From Streptomyces sp. NBC_01275 (GTDB taxonomy: Bacteria; Actinomycetota; Actinomycetes; Streptomycetales; Streptomycetaceae): a stretch of DNA of 64,000 nt. The notes under the pieces are model-generated. The model did not search any database, had not been told where the DNA came from, and saw only the letters and a list, made by a program, of their open reading frames with translations. Below are positions 51,534 through 60,536 of this stretch, piece after piece (the first letter of the stretch is position 1; every line of letters starts with the position of its first letter). The position numbers and the translations under genes are program-made. Where the stretch lies: contig NZ_JAPEOZ010000001.1 in assembly GCF_026340655.1 (NCBI RefSeq), forward strand, positions 620,001 to 684,000, in the 5' to 3' direction.

Positions 51534-53326
51534 CCGGCGTCCGTAAGATCGGCGTGGCGCCACCGGCGTACGACCCGGCGGCGCCGACGACGGCGAACAC
51601 ACTGCCCATCGGGGCCCCCGCGACCGTCCGCGCCTACGTGTCCGAACTGTTGCGACGGCACCGCCGCGCCTTCCTGCTCCTCCTCTTCGTCAACACGGTC
51701 GCCACCGTCGCTTCGATGGTGGGCCCGTGGCTGCTGGGCGACCTCGTGGAACGGCTGTCGGACGGAGCCCGCGAGCTCCACCTCGGGCTCATCGCCACGC
51801 TGTTCGTGCTCGGCCTGGTCGTCCAGGCCGTCTTCGTGCAGCAGGTGCGGCTGCGTGGCGCCGTGCTCGGCGAGCGGATGCTGGCCGACCTGCGCGAGGA
51901 CTTCCTCGTACGGTCGGTGCGGCTGCCGCCGGGGGTGCTGGAACGGGCCGGGACCGGGGATCTGCTGTCCCGCATCACCACGGACATCGACCGGCTGGCC
52001 AACGCGATGCGCGAGGCCGTGCCGCAGCTGACGATCGGCGTGATGTGGGCGGCACTGCTGCTCGGCGGACTCGTCGTCGTGGCGCCGCCCCTGGCGCCGG
52101 CCGTGCTGGTCGCGGTGCCGCTGCTGGTGGTCGGCTGCCGCTGGTACTTCAAGCGGGCTCCGGGCGGCTACCGCTCCGAGGCCGCGGGGTACGCCTCCGT
52201 GTCCGCCGCGCTCGCCGAGACCGTGGACGCCGGGCGCACCGTCGAGGCCCACCGTCTCGGCGACCGCCGTATCGCGCTGTCCGAGCAGCGGATCAAGCAG
52301 TGGACCTCCTGGGAGCGCTACACGCTGTGGCTGCGGTCCGTGCTCTTCCCGGTGATCAACATGGTGCACGTCACGGTGCTCGGCTCGGTCCTCATGCTCG
52401 GCGGGGTGTTCGTCCTGCACGGCTGGATCGGGGTCGGTCAGCTGACGACCGGCGCGCTCCTGGCGCAGATGCTCGTCGACCCGGTGAACCTCATCCTGCG
52501 CTGGTACGACGAACTGCAGGTGGCCCAGGTGTCGCTGGCCCGCCTCGTCGGGGTGCGCGACATCGAGCCAGACGGCGGGGACAGCGGGCTCGCGCCGGAC
52601 GGACGCGACGTGCTCGCCGACCGGGTCCACTTCGGCTACCGCGAGGGCGTCGACGTGCTGCGCAAGGTGTCCCTGGAGGTCGCGCCCGGCACCCGGCTGG
52701 CCCTGGTGGGTCCCTCGGGCGCGGGCAAGTCCACACTGGGCCGGCTGCTCGCCGGCATCTACGCGCCGCGCAGCGGCCAGGTCACCCTCGGCGGCGCCGA
52801 GCTGTCCCGGATGACCGCCGAGCGGGTCCGCTCGCACGTGGCCCTCGTCAACCAGGAGCACCACGTCTTCGTCGGCTCCCTGCGCGACAACCTCCGGCTG
52901 GCCCGCACCGGCGCCGAGGACGCGGAGCTGTGGGCGGCGCTGGGCGCGGTCGACGCGGACGGCTGGGCGCGGGCGCTGGACGGCGGTCTGGACACCGAGG
53001 TCGGCTCGGGCGGCGTCGCGCTCACTCCGGCGCAGGCCCAGCAGATCGCGCTGGCCCGGCTGGTGCTGGCCGACCCGCACACGCTGGTCCTGGACGAGGC
53101 CACCTCGCTGCTCGACCCGCGTGCCGCCCGGCATCTGGAGCGGTCCCTCGCCCATGTCCTGGACGGCCGCACCGTCGTCGCCATCGCCCACCGCCTGCAC
53201 ACCGCCCACGACGCCGACGTCATCGCCGTCGTCGAGAGCGGCCGTATCAGCGAGCTGGGCAGCCACACGGAGCTGGTCGCGGCGGAGGGAGCGTACGCGG
53301 CACTGTGGCGGTCGTGGCACGGGTGA
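51530..53326 (+). CDS. ABC exporter partner subunit with degenerate signature motif
   Basis: Second half transporter, 598 residues. Walker A is canonical (LVGPSGAGKSTLGRLLAG), Walker B VLDEATSLLD and H-loop IAHRLHTAHD are intact, but the signature is LTPAQAQQIALARL rather than LSGGQ. Thus the consensus ATP site is formed by this Walker A/B and the partner's LSGGQ. The start overlaps the first gene's stop (ATGA), so the two are coupled. It is probably a lipid, peptide or drug exporter; substrate unknown. Confidence 0.92.
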   Translation: MTGVRKIGVAPPAYDPAAPTTANTLPIGAPATVRAYVSELLRRHRRAFLLLLFVNTVATVASMVGPWLLGDLVERLSDGARELHLGLIATLFVLGLVVQAVFVQQVRLRGAVLGERMLADLREDFLVRSVRLPPGVLERAGTGDLLSRITTDIDRLANAMREAVPQLTIGVMWAALLLGGLVVVAPPLAPAVLVAVPLLVVGCRWYFKRAPGGYRSEAAGYASVSAALAETVDAGRTVEAHRLGDRRIALSEQRIKQWTSWERYTLWLRSVLFPVINMVHVTVLGSVLMLGGVFVLHGWIGVGQLTTGALLAQMLVDPVNLILRWYDELQVAQVSLARLVGVRDIEPDGGDSGLAPDGRDVLADRVHFGYREGVDVLRKVSLEVAPGTRLALVGPSGAGKSTLGRLLAGIYAPRSGQVTLGGAELSRMTAERVRSHVALVNQEHHVFVGSLRDNLRLARTGAEDAELWAALGAVDADGWARALDGGLDTEVGSGGVALTPAQAQQIALARLVLADPHTLVLDEATSLLDPRAARHLERSLAHVLDGRTVVAIAHRLHTAHDADVIAVVESGRISELGSHTELVAAEGAYAALWRSWHG

Positions 53327-53422
53327 GGGGACGAGCACGGGGGCGGGGGCCAGGGCCCGGATGAAGGCGAGTACGTAGGCGACGGCCCACCGCCGCCGCC
53401 GACGCGGCTCGTGGCAGGTGCC

Positions 53423-53485
53423 GGTGCGGTGCGTGTCGGCGCTGGTGCGGTGCGTGTCGGCGCTGGTGCGGTGCGTGTCGGCGCT
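53423..53485. repeat. Three 21-bp tandem repeats
   Basis: Three identical 21-bp units beginning ggtgcggtgcgtgtcgg follow each other directly, with a decayed fourth after them. Confidence 0.93.
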
Positions 53486-53863
53486 GGTTCGGCGGGTGTG
53501 GGCGACGGAGGCGGGGGTCGGGGCCTGCACCGGGGCAGGCGCGGTCTGGGGCTGGGGCGACGCCGAGCCCTGGGCCGGTCCCGGAACCGAGGCCGGCTCT
53601 GGGACCGAGCCCAAAGCCGAGGGTGGGGTTGGCACCCGGGACGGCGGGGCGGCATCGGGGTCGAGGCCACTGCTGGGGCCAGGACCGGAGCTGGAGCCAA
53701 AGCCGGGGTCGAGGCCAGGGCCAGCGGCGGGGCCAAGGCCGAGGCTGAGGCCGGCGTCTGGGCCAGAGCCAGCGTCGGGGCCGAGGCCGGAGCCACGGTC
53801 AGCGTCGAGGTCAGGGCGGAGGTCCGGACCGAGGTCAGCGTCGAGGTAAGGGCGGAGGCCAGA

Positions 53864-53935
53864 GCCGAGGCTGGGGCCAGGGTCGAGGCTGGGGCCAGGG
53901 CCGAGGCTGGGGCCAGGGCCGAGGCTGGGGCCAGG
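53864..53935. repeat. Four 18-bp tandem repeats
   Basis: Four 18-bp units gccgaggctggggccagg, one with a single change, next to more diverged copies on both sides. Confidence 0.92.
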
Positions 53936-54187
53936 GCCGGTGGTGGGCCCAGGGCCAGAGTCGGGCCCAGGGCCGGTGGTGGGGTGGACGTCGATACCCA
54001 GAGGGGCGGTCGAACCGGCCTCTGCCGTTGCGCGGTCCCGAAGCGGGGTGGAACGCTGGATAGCGGCACCCGCGTGGGAAGCGGCCAGGATCCGTCCGGC
54101 ACAGGCCGCGCTCGGGCGGTGCTGCGTGCGGCGGTGACCCACCGCCGACCACGGTGAGAGCGGGCCCGTCACCCCCTGGAGGTACCC

Positions 54188-54658
54188 GTGAACAGCGCCG
54201 ACGGATGGGGAGACGACGTCTACCAGCCCGACGCGTCCGACATCCAGGAAGATACGGGGCTCCTCGACACGGAGGACACGCTGGAGAACGACGGCGTCGG
54301 CGACCCCCTCGACCGCGGCTGGTCCCCTCCGGAGCGACCGTGGGCCGTGGAGCACAGCGGGGTGACGGCCGCCGAACGCCGACAGGGCGAAACGCTGGAC
54401 CAGCGGCTCGCGGAGGAGGTCCCGGACCTCGCGCTGACCGACGGGGACGGCCTCGGCGACTGCGACGGCACCGACGGGGAACTCCTGGACAACGAGGTCG
54501 GCGGCGCACGCTCCGGCCGGCTCGTGGCGCCCGACGAGGGAGCCCATGAGGACGAGGAGAGCGCGCTGATCGCCACGGACGTCGGCATCGACGGAGCGGC
54601 CGCCTCCGCCGAGGAGGCCGCGATGCACATCGTCGACGAGGACACCCTGTCCGGCTGA
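54188..54658 (+). CDS. DUF5709 family acidic protein
   Basis: A 156-residue, strongly acidic cytoplasmic protein (GWGDDVYQPDASDIQEDTGLLDTEDTLEN at the start, then LDQRLAEEVPDL, GARSGRLVAPDEGAHEDEE, SAEEAAMHIVDED). This pattern is the actinobacterial DUF5709 family; function unknown. GTG 54188 is preceded by GGAGG. It stands at the edge of the repeat block and upstream of L31. Confidence 0.85.
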   Translation: MNSADGWGDDVYQPDASDIQEDTGLLDTEDTLENDGVGDPLDRGWSPPERPWAVEHSGVTAAERRQGETLDQRLAEEVPDLALTDGDGLGDCDGTDGELLDNEVGGARSGRLVAPDEGAHEDEESALIATDVGIDGAAASAEEAAMHIVDEDTLSG

Positions 54659-54721
54659 CCCGACCCTGACCCCGACCGGCCCTGCCCCGCCACCGCCACC
54701 GCCACCGCACGAGGAGCATCC

Positions 54722-54976
54722 ATGCAGCAGGACAAGCATCCCGACTACCGCCCGGTCGTCTTCCGCGACCGCGCCGCCGGCTACGCCTTCCTGACCCGGT
54801 CCACCGCGACCAGCGACCGGACGATCGAGTGGGACGACGGCGAGACCTACCCCGTCGTGGAGGTGGAGATCTCCTCGGAGAGCCACCCCTTCTACACGGG
54901 CAAGGCGCGCACGGTGGACACGGAAGGCCGGATCGCCCGCTTCGAGCGGCGCTACGGCGAGGGCGAAGCGACCTGA
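54722..54976 (+). CDS. rpmE2: 50S ribosomal protein L31 type B
   Basis: An 84-residue type B L31. [37 protein letters not shown] and [11 protein letters not shown] are the standard family segments. It lacks the CxxC zinc-ribbon cysteines of type A, so it can replace the zinc-binding form when zinc is short. GAGGAG precedes the ATG. In Streptomyces such genes are usually repressed by Zur, but no AT-rich Zur box is visible in the short upstream region. Confidence 0.95.
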   Translation: MQQDKHPDYRPVVFRDRAAGYAFLTRSTATSDRTIEWDDGETYPVVEVEISSESHPFYTGKARTVDTEGRIARFERRYGEGEAT

Positions 54977-55044
54977 GCCGGAGCCCGAGCCGGCACCGCC
55001 GACGGCGGCGCCCCTGGCAGCACCCGTCAGATGAAGCAGACGAG

Positions 55045-55839
55045 TCAGATGAAGTTGAGGGCTGCCGCGCAGCCCACTCCCCCGAGCACCATGAACACCG
55101 GCATCAGCACCTTCAGCTCGACCCAGCTGCCGGCCCGGAACCGCATCACCTTCGGCGGACCGATCGGATACCAGCGCTTGCGCCCGATCGGGATGGGCCA
55201 CAGGACCGGGCAGCCCGACACGGTCAGCGCGTCCCCGAGGTCGTGCACCAGGGCGCCCAGCACGATCGGCAGCCCGAGCCACAGGTACTCCTGGCCGGGC
55301 TGGGTGAACAGCCAGTCCGAACCGTTTCCGGGCTTGTCCAGGACACCGGCGAGGATCCACGCACTGGTCGCGGCCAGCAGCCACACCAGCACATCGCTGC
55401 TGGAACCCCGGGCGGCCCGCCAGAGCAGACCCTCGATCGCCAGCACCATGTGCACGAAGAGCAGCGCCAGCACCGCCCAGCGACCACCCGTGATCGCCAG
55501 CGCCGACGCCCCCGCGCCGATCATGACCGCCCACAGCCAGGTGTGCGTCAGGGTGCGGTGCCCGCCGGAGCGGCGCGGGTCGCCCTGCTTCCTGGTGGAC
55601 TTGTAGGCGGCGTAGGAGAGCTTGTCGACGATCTCGCACAGCCACCGTGAGACGGGACCGAAGGCGCGCGAGATGGTGGCGGCCTTGTGGTCGAGGTCCG
55701 GGGCGAGCGCCGCTCCGGCGCAGATCAGCGCGCCGACGAGCAGGACGGGCCAGGGCATCGTGTGCCCGGTTGCGGCGGCCGCCGCGCCGACGCCTAGCCA
55801 GGCCGCGGCGCCCGACAGTGAGTGTGCTGGTCCCATCAT
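55045..55839 (-). CDS. DUF457/YdjM-type membrane metal-dependent hydrolase
   Basis: A 264-residue membrane protein with about six helices. The conserved motif APDLDHKAATIS and GGHRTLTHTWLWA (H-R-x-x-T-H), plus ALVHDLGDALT, identify the DUF457/YdjM family of probable metal-dependent hydrolases. The ATG at 55839 is preferred; an ATG at 55836 or 55857 is also possible. It is divergent from the DUF3516 helicase. Function not established. Confidence 0.82.
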   Translation of the reverse strand: MMGPAHSLSGAAAWLGVGAAAAATGHTMPWPVLLVGALICAGAALAPDLDHKAATISRAFGPVSRWLCEIVDKLSYAAYKSTRKQGDPRRSGGHRTLTHTWLWAVMIGAGASALAITGGRWAVLALLFVHMVLAIEGLLWRAARGSSSDVLVWLLAATSAWILAGVLDKPGNGSDWLFTQPGQEYLWLGLPIVLGALVHDLGDALTVSGCPVLWPIPIGRKRWYPIGPPKVMRFRAGSWVELKVLMPVFMVLGGVGCAAALNFI

Positions 55840-55984
55840 GGCCGTTGCCCGCCCCATTCCTCGTGTGCCGCTGTCCAGTTGACCGGGTGCGTTGACGCTC
55901 CGTCGGCGACACAGCGTAGCGGTCGTGATCTTCGCTCCGGCATCCGATTCCCCCATCGGACCCGCGGACAGGCAAGATGGGGTC

Positions 55985-58498
55985 GTGACCCTCATCGATC
56001 GTTTGCCGCCTACCGCAGATCCCGACGCCCTGTACGAAGCCTTCGAGTCCTGGGCTCAGGAGCGCGGTCTCACGCTCTACCCCCACCAGGAGGAGGCGCT
56101 GATCGAGGTGGTCTCCGGTGCGAACGTGATCGTGTCGACGCCCACCGGGTCCGGCAAGAGCATGATCGCGGCGGCCGCGCACTTCGCGGCCCTCGCCCGG
56201 GACGAGGTCACCTTCTACACGGCCCCGATCAAGGCGCTGGTGTCGGAGAAGTTCTTCGAGCTGTGCAAGATCTTCGGCACGGAGAACGTCGGCATGCTGA
56301 CCGGTGACGCGTCCGTGAACTCCGACGCCCCGATCATCTGCTGCACCGCCGAGGTGCTCGCCTCGATCGCGCTGCGCGACGGCAAGGCCGCGGACGTCGG
56401 CCAGGTGGTCATGGACGAGTTCCACTTCTACGCGGAGGGCGACCGCGGCTGGGCCTGGCAGATCCCGATCCTGGAGCTGCCCCAGGCGCAGTTCGTCCTC
56501 ATGTCGGCGACGCTCGGCGACGTGTCCTTCTTCGAGAAGGACCTCACCCGGCGCACCGGCCGCCCCACCTCGGTGGTCCGCTCGGCGACCCGGCCCGTGC
56601 CGCTGTCCTACGAGTACCAGTACACGCCGATGACGGAGACGCTCACCGACCTGCTGGCGACGAAGCAGGCGCCCGTCTACATCGTGCACTTCACCCAGGC
56701 GCAGGCGGTGGAGCGGGCGCAGGCCCTGATGAGCATCAACATGTGCTCGCGCGAGGAGAAGGAGCAGATCGCCCAGCTGATCGGCAACTTCCGCTTCACC
56801 ACGAAGTTCGGCAGCAACCTCTCGCGCTACGTGCGGCACGGCATCGGCGTCCACCACGCCGGCATGCTGCCCAAGTACCGACGGCTGGTGGAGAAGCTCG
56901 CCCAGGCCGGTCTGCTGAAGGTGATCTGCGGTACGGACACGCTGGGTGTGGGCGTCAACGTGCCCATCCGCACCGTGCTGTTCACGGCGCTGACCAAGTA
57001 CGACGGCAACCGCGTGCGCACCCTGCGGGCCCGTGAGTTCCACCAGATCGCGGGCCGGGCCGGGCGGGCCGGCTTCGACACGGCGGGCTACGTGGTCGCC
57101 CAGGCGCCCGAGCACGTCATCGAGAACGAGAAGGCGCTGACGAAGGCCGGCGACGACCCGAAGAAGCGCCGCAAGGTGGTGCGCAAGAAGGCGCCGGAGG
57201 GCTTCGTCGGCTGGACGGAGAACACCTTCGAGAAGCTGATCGAGTCCGAACCGGAGCCGCTGACGTCCCGTTTCCGGGTGACGCACACGATGCTGCTTTC
57301 GGTGATCGCCCGGCCCGGCAACGCCTTCGATGCGATGCGGCATCTGCTGGAGGACAACCACGAGCCGCGTAAACAGCAGCTGCGGCATATCCGGCGCGCG
57401 ATCGCGATCTACCGCTCGCTGCTGGACGGCGGGATCGTCGAGAAGCTCGACGAGCCGGACGCCACGGGCCGCATCGTCCGCCTCACCGTGGATCTGCAGC
57501 AGGACTTCGCGCTGAACCAGCCGCTGTCCACCTTTGCGCTGGCCGCGTTCGAACTGCTGGATCCGGAGTCGCCGTCCTACGCGCTGGACATGGTCTCCGT
57601 CGTCGAGTCCACGCTGGACGATCCGCGGCAGATCCTGGCCGCCCAGCAGAACAAGGCGCGCGGCGAGGCGGTGGCCGCGATGAAGGCGGACGGCGTCGAG
57701 TACGAGGAGCGCATGGAGCGCCTCCAGGACGTCACGTACCCGAAGCCTCTGGAGGAGCTGCTCTTCCACGCGTACAACACGTACCGCAAGAGCCACCCGT
57801 GGGTCGGCGACCACCCGTTGTCGCCGAAGTCGGTCATCCGTGACATGTACGAGCGGGCGATGTCCTTCACGGAGTTGGTGTCCCACTACGAGCTGGCCCG
57901 CACCGAGGGCATCGTGCTGCGCTACCTGGCCAGTGCCTACAAGGCCCTCGACCACACGGTCCCGGACGATCTGAAGTCCGAGGACCTGCAGGACCTGATC
58001 GAGTGGCTGGGCGAGATGGTGCGCCAGGTCGACTCCAGCCTGCTGGACGAGTGGGAGCAGCTGGCCAACCCGGAGGAGATGACCGCCGAGGAGGCTCAGG
58101 AGAAGGCCGACGAGGTCAAGCCGGTCACCGCCAACGCGCGCGCCTTCCGGGTCCTGGTCCGCAACGCGATGTTCCGCCGTGTCGAGCTCGCCGCCCTCGA
58201 CCACGTCGAGGAGCTCGGGGAGCTGGACGCAGAGTCCGGCTGGGACGCCGACGCGTGGGGCGAGGCGATGGACAAGTACTGGGACGAGTACGACGACCTC
58301 GGCACCGGACCGGACGCCCGTGGCCCCAAGCTGCTCGTCATCCAGGAGGAGCCGCAGAACGCCCTGTGGCGCGTCCGCCAGATCTTCGACGACCCGAACG
58401 ACGACCACGACTGGGGCATCAGTGCGGAGGTCGACCTCACGGCCTCCGACGCCGAGAGCCGTGCGGTCGTCCGCGTCACCGCCGTAGGCCAGCTGTGA
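55985..58498 (+). CDS. Ski2-like DEAD/DEAH helicase with DUF3516 domain
   Basis: An 837-residue superfamily 2 helicase. Q-motif LTLYPHQEEALIEV, Walker A STPTGSGKSM, DEFH box VVMDEFHFYAEGDRG, SAT motif MSATLGDVSFF, and the C-terminal motif VI QIAGRAGRAGFDT mark the helicase core; the rest (after about 440) is the DUF3516 domain. GTG 55985 with GATGGGG ahead is chosen. Likely acts on RNA or DNA; precise task unknown. Followed by TesB. Confidence 0.92.
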   Translation: MTLIDRLPPTADPDALYEAFESWAQERGLTLYPHQEEALIEVVSGANVIVSTPTGSGKSMIAAAAHFAALARDEVTFYTAPIKALVSEKFFELCKIFGTENVGMLTGDASVNSDAPIICCTAEVLASIALRDGKAADVGQVVMDEFHFYAEGDRGWAWQIPILELPQAQFVLMSATLGDVSFFEKDLTRRTGRPTSVVRSATRPVPLSYEYQYTPMTETLTDLLATKQAPVYIVHFTQAQAVERAQALMSINMCSREEKEQIAQLIGNFRFTTKFGSNLSRYVRHGIGVHHAGMLPKYRRLVEKLAQAGLLKVICGTDTLGVGVNVPIRTVLFTALTKYDGNRVRTLRAREFHQIAGRAGRAGFDTAGYVVAQAPEHVIENEKALTKAGDDPKKRRKVVRKKAPEGFVGWTENTFEKLIESEPEPLTSRFRVTHTMLLSVIARPGNAFDAMRHLLEDNHEPRKQQLRHIRRAIAIYRSLLDGGIVEKLDEPDATGRIVRLTVDLQQDFALNQPLSTFALAAFELLDPESPSYALDMVSVVESTLDDPRQILAAQQNKARGEAVAAMKADGVEYEERMERLQDVTYPKPLEELLFHAYNTYRKSHPWVGDHPLSPKSVIRDMYERAMSFTELVSHYELARTEGIVLRYLASAYKALDHTVPDDLKSEDLQDLIEWLGEMVRQVDSSLLDEWEQLANPEEMTAEEAQEKADEVKPVTANARAFRVLVRNAMFRRVELAALDHVEELGELDAESGWDADAWGEAMDKYWDEYDDLGTGPDARGPKLLVIQEEPQNALWRVRQIFDDPNDDHDWGISAEVDLTASDAESRAVVRVTAVGQL

Positions 58499-58592
58499 GC
58501 ACCGCCGAAGGCACGGAGGCAAGCAGAGCAGCAGGCTCAGAAGCGCACACAGGAAAAGGCCGCTCAGGAAAAGGCACAGGAGAAGCGCACCG

Positions 58593-59459
58593 ATGACGAA
58601 TCCCGCCGAGAGACTCGTCGACCTGCTCGACCTGGAGCAGATCGAGGTCAACATCTTCCGTGGCCGCAGCCCGCAGGAGTCCCTGCAGCGGGTCTTCGGC
58701 GGCCAGGTGGCGGGCCAGGCGCTCGTCGCAGCGGGGCGGACCACCGAGGGCGACCGACCCGTGCACTCGCTGCACGCGTACTTCCTGCGCCCGGGCCGGC
58801 CGGGTGTGCCGATCGTGTACCAGGTCGAGCGGGTGCGGGACGGACGGTCGTTCACGACCCGCCGGGTCACCGCCGTGCAGCAGGGGCGCACGATCTTCAA
58901 TCTCACCGCCTCCTTTCACAAGCCTGAGGAAGGTCCCTTCGAGCATCAGCTGCCGCCGGCCCGCGAGGTCCCGGACCCGGAGTCCCTGCCGACGGTGACG
59001 GAGGAGATCAGAGCCCATCTGGGCGCGTTGCCCGAGCAGTTGGAGCGGATGGCGCGCCGTCAGCCCTTCGACATCCGGTACGCGGACCGGCTGCGCTGGA
59101 GCGCCGAGGACATCAAGGACGCCGAGCCGCGCAGCGCGGTGTGGATGCGCGCGGTCGGGCCGCTCGGCGACGACCCGCTCGTGCACACCTGCGCGCTCAC
59201 CTACGCCAGTGACATGACCCTCCTGGACGCCGTCCGTCTGCCGGTCGAACCCCTCTGGGGTCCGCGGAACTTCGACATGGCGTCGCTGGATCACGCCATG
59301 TGGTTCCACCGGCCGTTCCGCGCGGACGAGTGGTTCCTGTACGACCAGGAGTCTCCGATCGCGACGGGCGGGCGCGGACTGGCCCGTGGCCGGATCTACG
59401 ACCTGCACGGACGTCTGCTGGTGTCCGTCGTCCAGGAAGGGCTGTTCCGGGCGCTGTAG
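58593..59459 (+). CDS. tesB: Acyl-CoA thioesterase II (TesB)
   Basis: A 288-residue double hotdog thioesterase. RVFGGQVAGQALVAAGRT, HSLHAYFLRPGRPGVPIVYQVERVRDGRSFTTRRVTAVQ, and SLDHAMWFHRPFRADEWFLYDQESPIA are the conserved family blocks including the catalytic region in the second domain. It hydrolyses acyl-CoA to free acids. It lies 94 bases downstream of the helicase gene on the same strand. Confidence 0.96.
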   Translation: MTNPAERLVDLLDLEQIEVNIFRGRSPQESLQRVFGGQVAGQALVAAGRTTEGDRPVHSLHAYFLRPGRPGVPIVYQVERVRDGRSFTTRRVTAVQQGRTIFNLTASFHKPEEGPFEHQLPPAREVPDPESLPTVTEEIRAHLGALPEQLERMARRQPFDIRYADRLRWSAEDIKDAEPRSAVWMRAVGPLGDDPLVHTCALTYASDMTLLDAVRLPVEPLWGPRNFDMASLDHAMWFHRPFRADEWFLYDQESPIATGGRGLARGRIYDLHGRLLVSVVQEGLFRAL

Positions 59460-59477
59460 TCCCCGCTCCCCGGTGCA

Positions 59478-60398
59478 TCACACGTTTCGGCGGCGCAGCC
59501 AGCTCAACAGCCCGCGCGTCGGCCGCTCGGGCTCGTCGGTCGCCTCCGGTTCGTCCGCCGGGCGAGGCGAGGCCGGATTCGGCGGCATCGCCGGGTACGG
59601 CGCGGCCCGTTTCGGGGAGGGTCGGGGCGCGGGTCGGTGGTTTCGGGCCTCCTCCAGGGTGCGTTCCAGGTCGGACCTGAGCCAGCTGATCTCGTCGGGA
59701 TCCGCTGCTGTGGTGATCTTCTCGACGAGGTGCGCGGCCGGTGTGCCCGGCGTGCCGTGGGCCGGCGGTCCGGGACGGAACCTGTGCAGGTGGGAGCGTT
59801 CGTAGGGATCCCTGACGATCTCCGCGATCTGGAGGGGGTCGAGGAACCCGGCGAGGGCTCCGGCGCGCTGCCAGGGGCCTTCGGCCTGCCGGAGCAGGAA
59901 GCCCAGGTGGCGTCCTCGCCAGTTCCGCGGCCGCAGGTCCAGGCCCGCGGCCAACCGGGCTCGCATCGGCTGGGGCGTCCGCCCCTTGAGCAGGGGCGCG
60001 TTGTTCCCGTCGGCCGCGAACTGTCGTAGCTCTTCGGCGAGATAGAGCCAGACCACGGCTCGGTAGCGATTCAGATAGAACTTGACGGGCACCACCACTC
60101 CCTGTCGCGCGAGGCGGGTGAACCGGGTGGCGGGCACGTCCATGAGGGCGGCGCCGTCGCCGGTGCCCACGGCCCGCACGCTTGCGCGCAGCGTGTCGGG
60201 AAAGCCCGGCAGGCCGAGCAGCCTGTCGATCTCCGCGCGGGTCACCCGACGGCCCCCGCCTCCCTCGTCGGGCAGGGTTCGGATGCGCCCGAGGTGCACG
60301 GCGAGGTCGAACTCGCTGCGCTTCAGGCTCAGTTCCCGGGCCGCACGGCTCGGGGCGCAGGAAGACGTGTGTGGTGGCGTGACGGTGTTGCCGGACAT
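59478..60398 (-). CDS. DUF6397 family protein
   Basis: A 306-residue protein of the streptomycete DUF6397 family. The N-terminal part looks like a degenerate helix-turn-helix (LSLKRSEFDLAVHLGRIRTLPDEGGGGRRVTRAEIDRL), then KFYLNRYRAVVWLYLAEELRQFA; a nucleic-acid-binding role is plausible. The C-terminal 60 residues are Pro/Ala/Arg-rich. ATG 60398 is preceded by GGGGGAG. Function not known. Confidence 0.78.
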   Translation of the reverse strand: MSGNTVTPPHTSSCAPSRAARELSLKRSEFDLAVHLGRIRTLPDEGGGGRRVTRAEIDRLLGLPGFPDTLRASVRAVGTGDGAALMDVPATRFTRLARQGVVVPVKFYLNRYRAVVWLYLAEELRQFAADGNNAPLLKGRTPQPMRARLAAGLDLRPRNWRGRHLGFLLRQAEGPWQRAGALAGFLDPLQIAEIVRDPYERSHLHRFRPGPPAHGTPGTPAAHLVEKITTAADPDEISWLRSDLERTLEEARNHRPAPRPSPKRAAPYPAMPPNPASPRPADEPEATDEPERPTRGLLSWLRRRNV

Positions 60399-60536
60399 GG
60401 TCGGTCTCCCCCGTGGAGTGAAGTGGAGTGAAGCAGGCCCGCACTGTCCGCGATGGCCTCGGGAAAAACCGTAGCCGGATTCGCCGATCTCGTGGGGGCC
60501 TGTGGATAACTCCACGGAGGATGAAGAAAGTGCAGG

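Larger units (their letters stand above)
53327..54187. other. Repetitive intergenic block without a supported gene
   Basis: 860 bases made of GC-rich low-complexity DNA. It holds three perfect 21-bp tandem repeats (53423-53485), a degenerate Gly/Ala-coding region, and four 18-bp units gccgaggctggggccagg (53864-53935). Long reading frames exist on both strands, but they translate to repeats (Gly/Ala/Arg on plus, Gly/Pro/Ser/Asp on minus) and no start with ribosome site or known domain is seen. A structured wall-spanning protein on the minus strand cannot be excluded. Confidence 0.5.

Noticed and set aside
53411..54157. Plus-strand Gly/Ala/Arg repeat ORF
   Set aside because: Made of tandem repeats, no ribosome site, no domain; the minus-strand frame is equally open. 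Reported as repeat DNA instead.
50534..58906. Minus-strand open frame of 2790 codons
   Set aside because: It is antisense to at least five well-supported plus-strand genes (exporters, DUF5709, L31, helicase) and crosses the repeat block. Lack of stop codons is expected opposite GC-biased codons; no coherent domain is seen.
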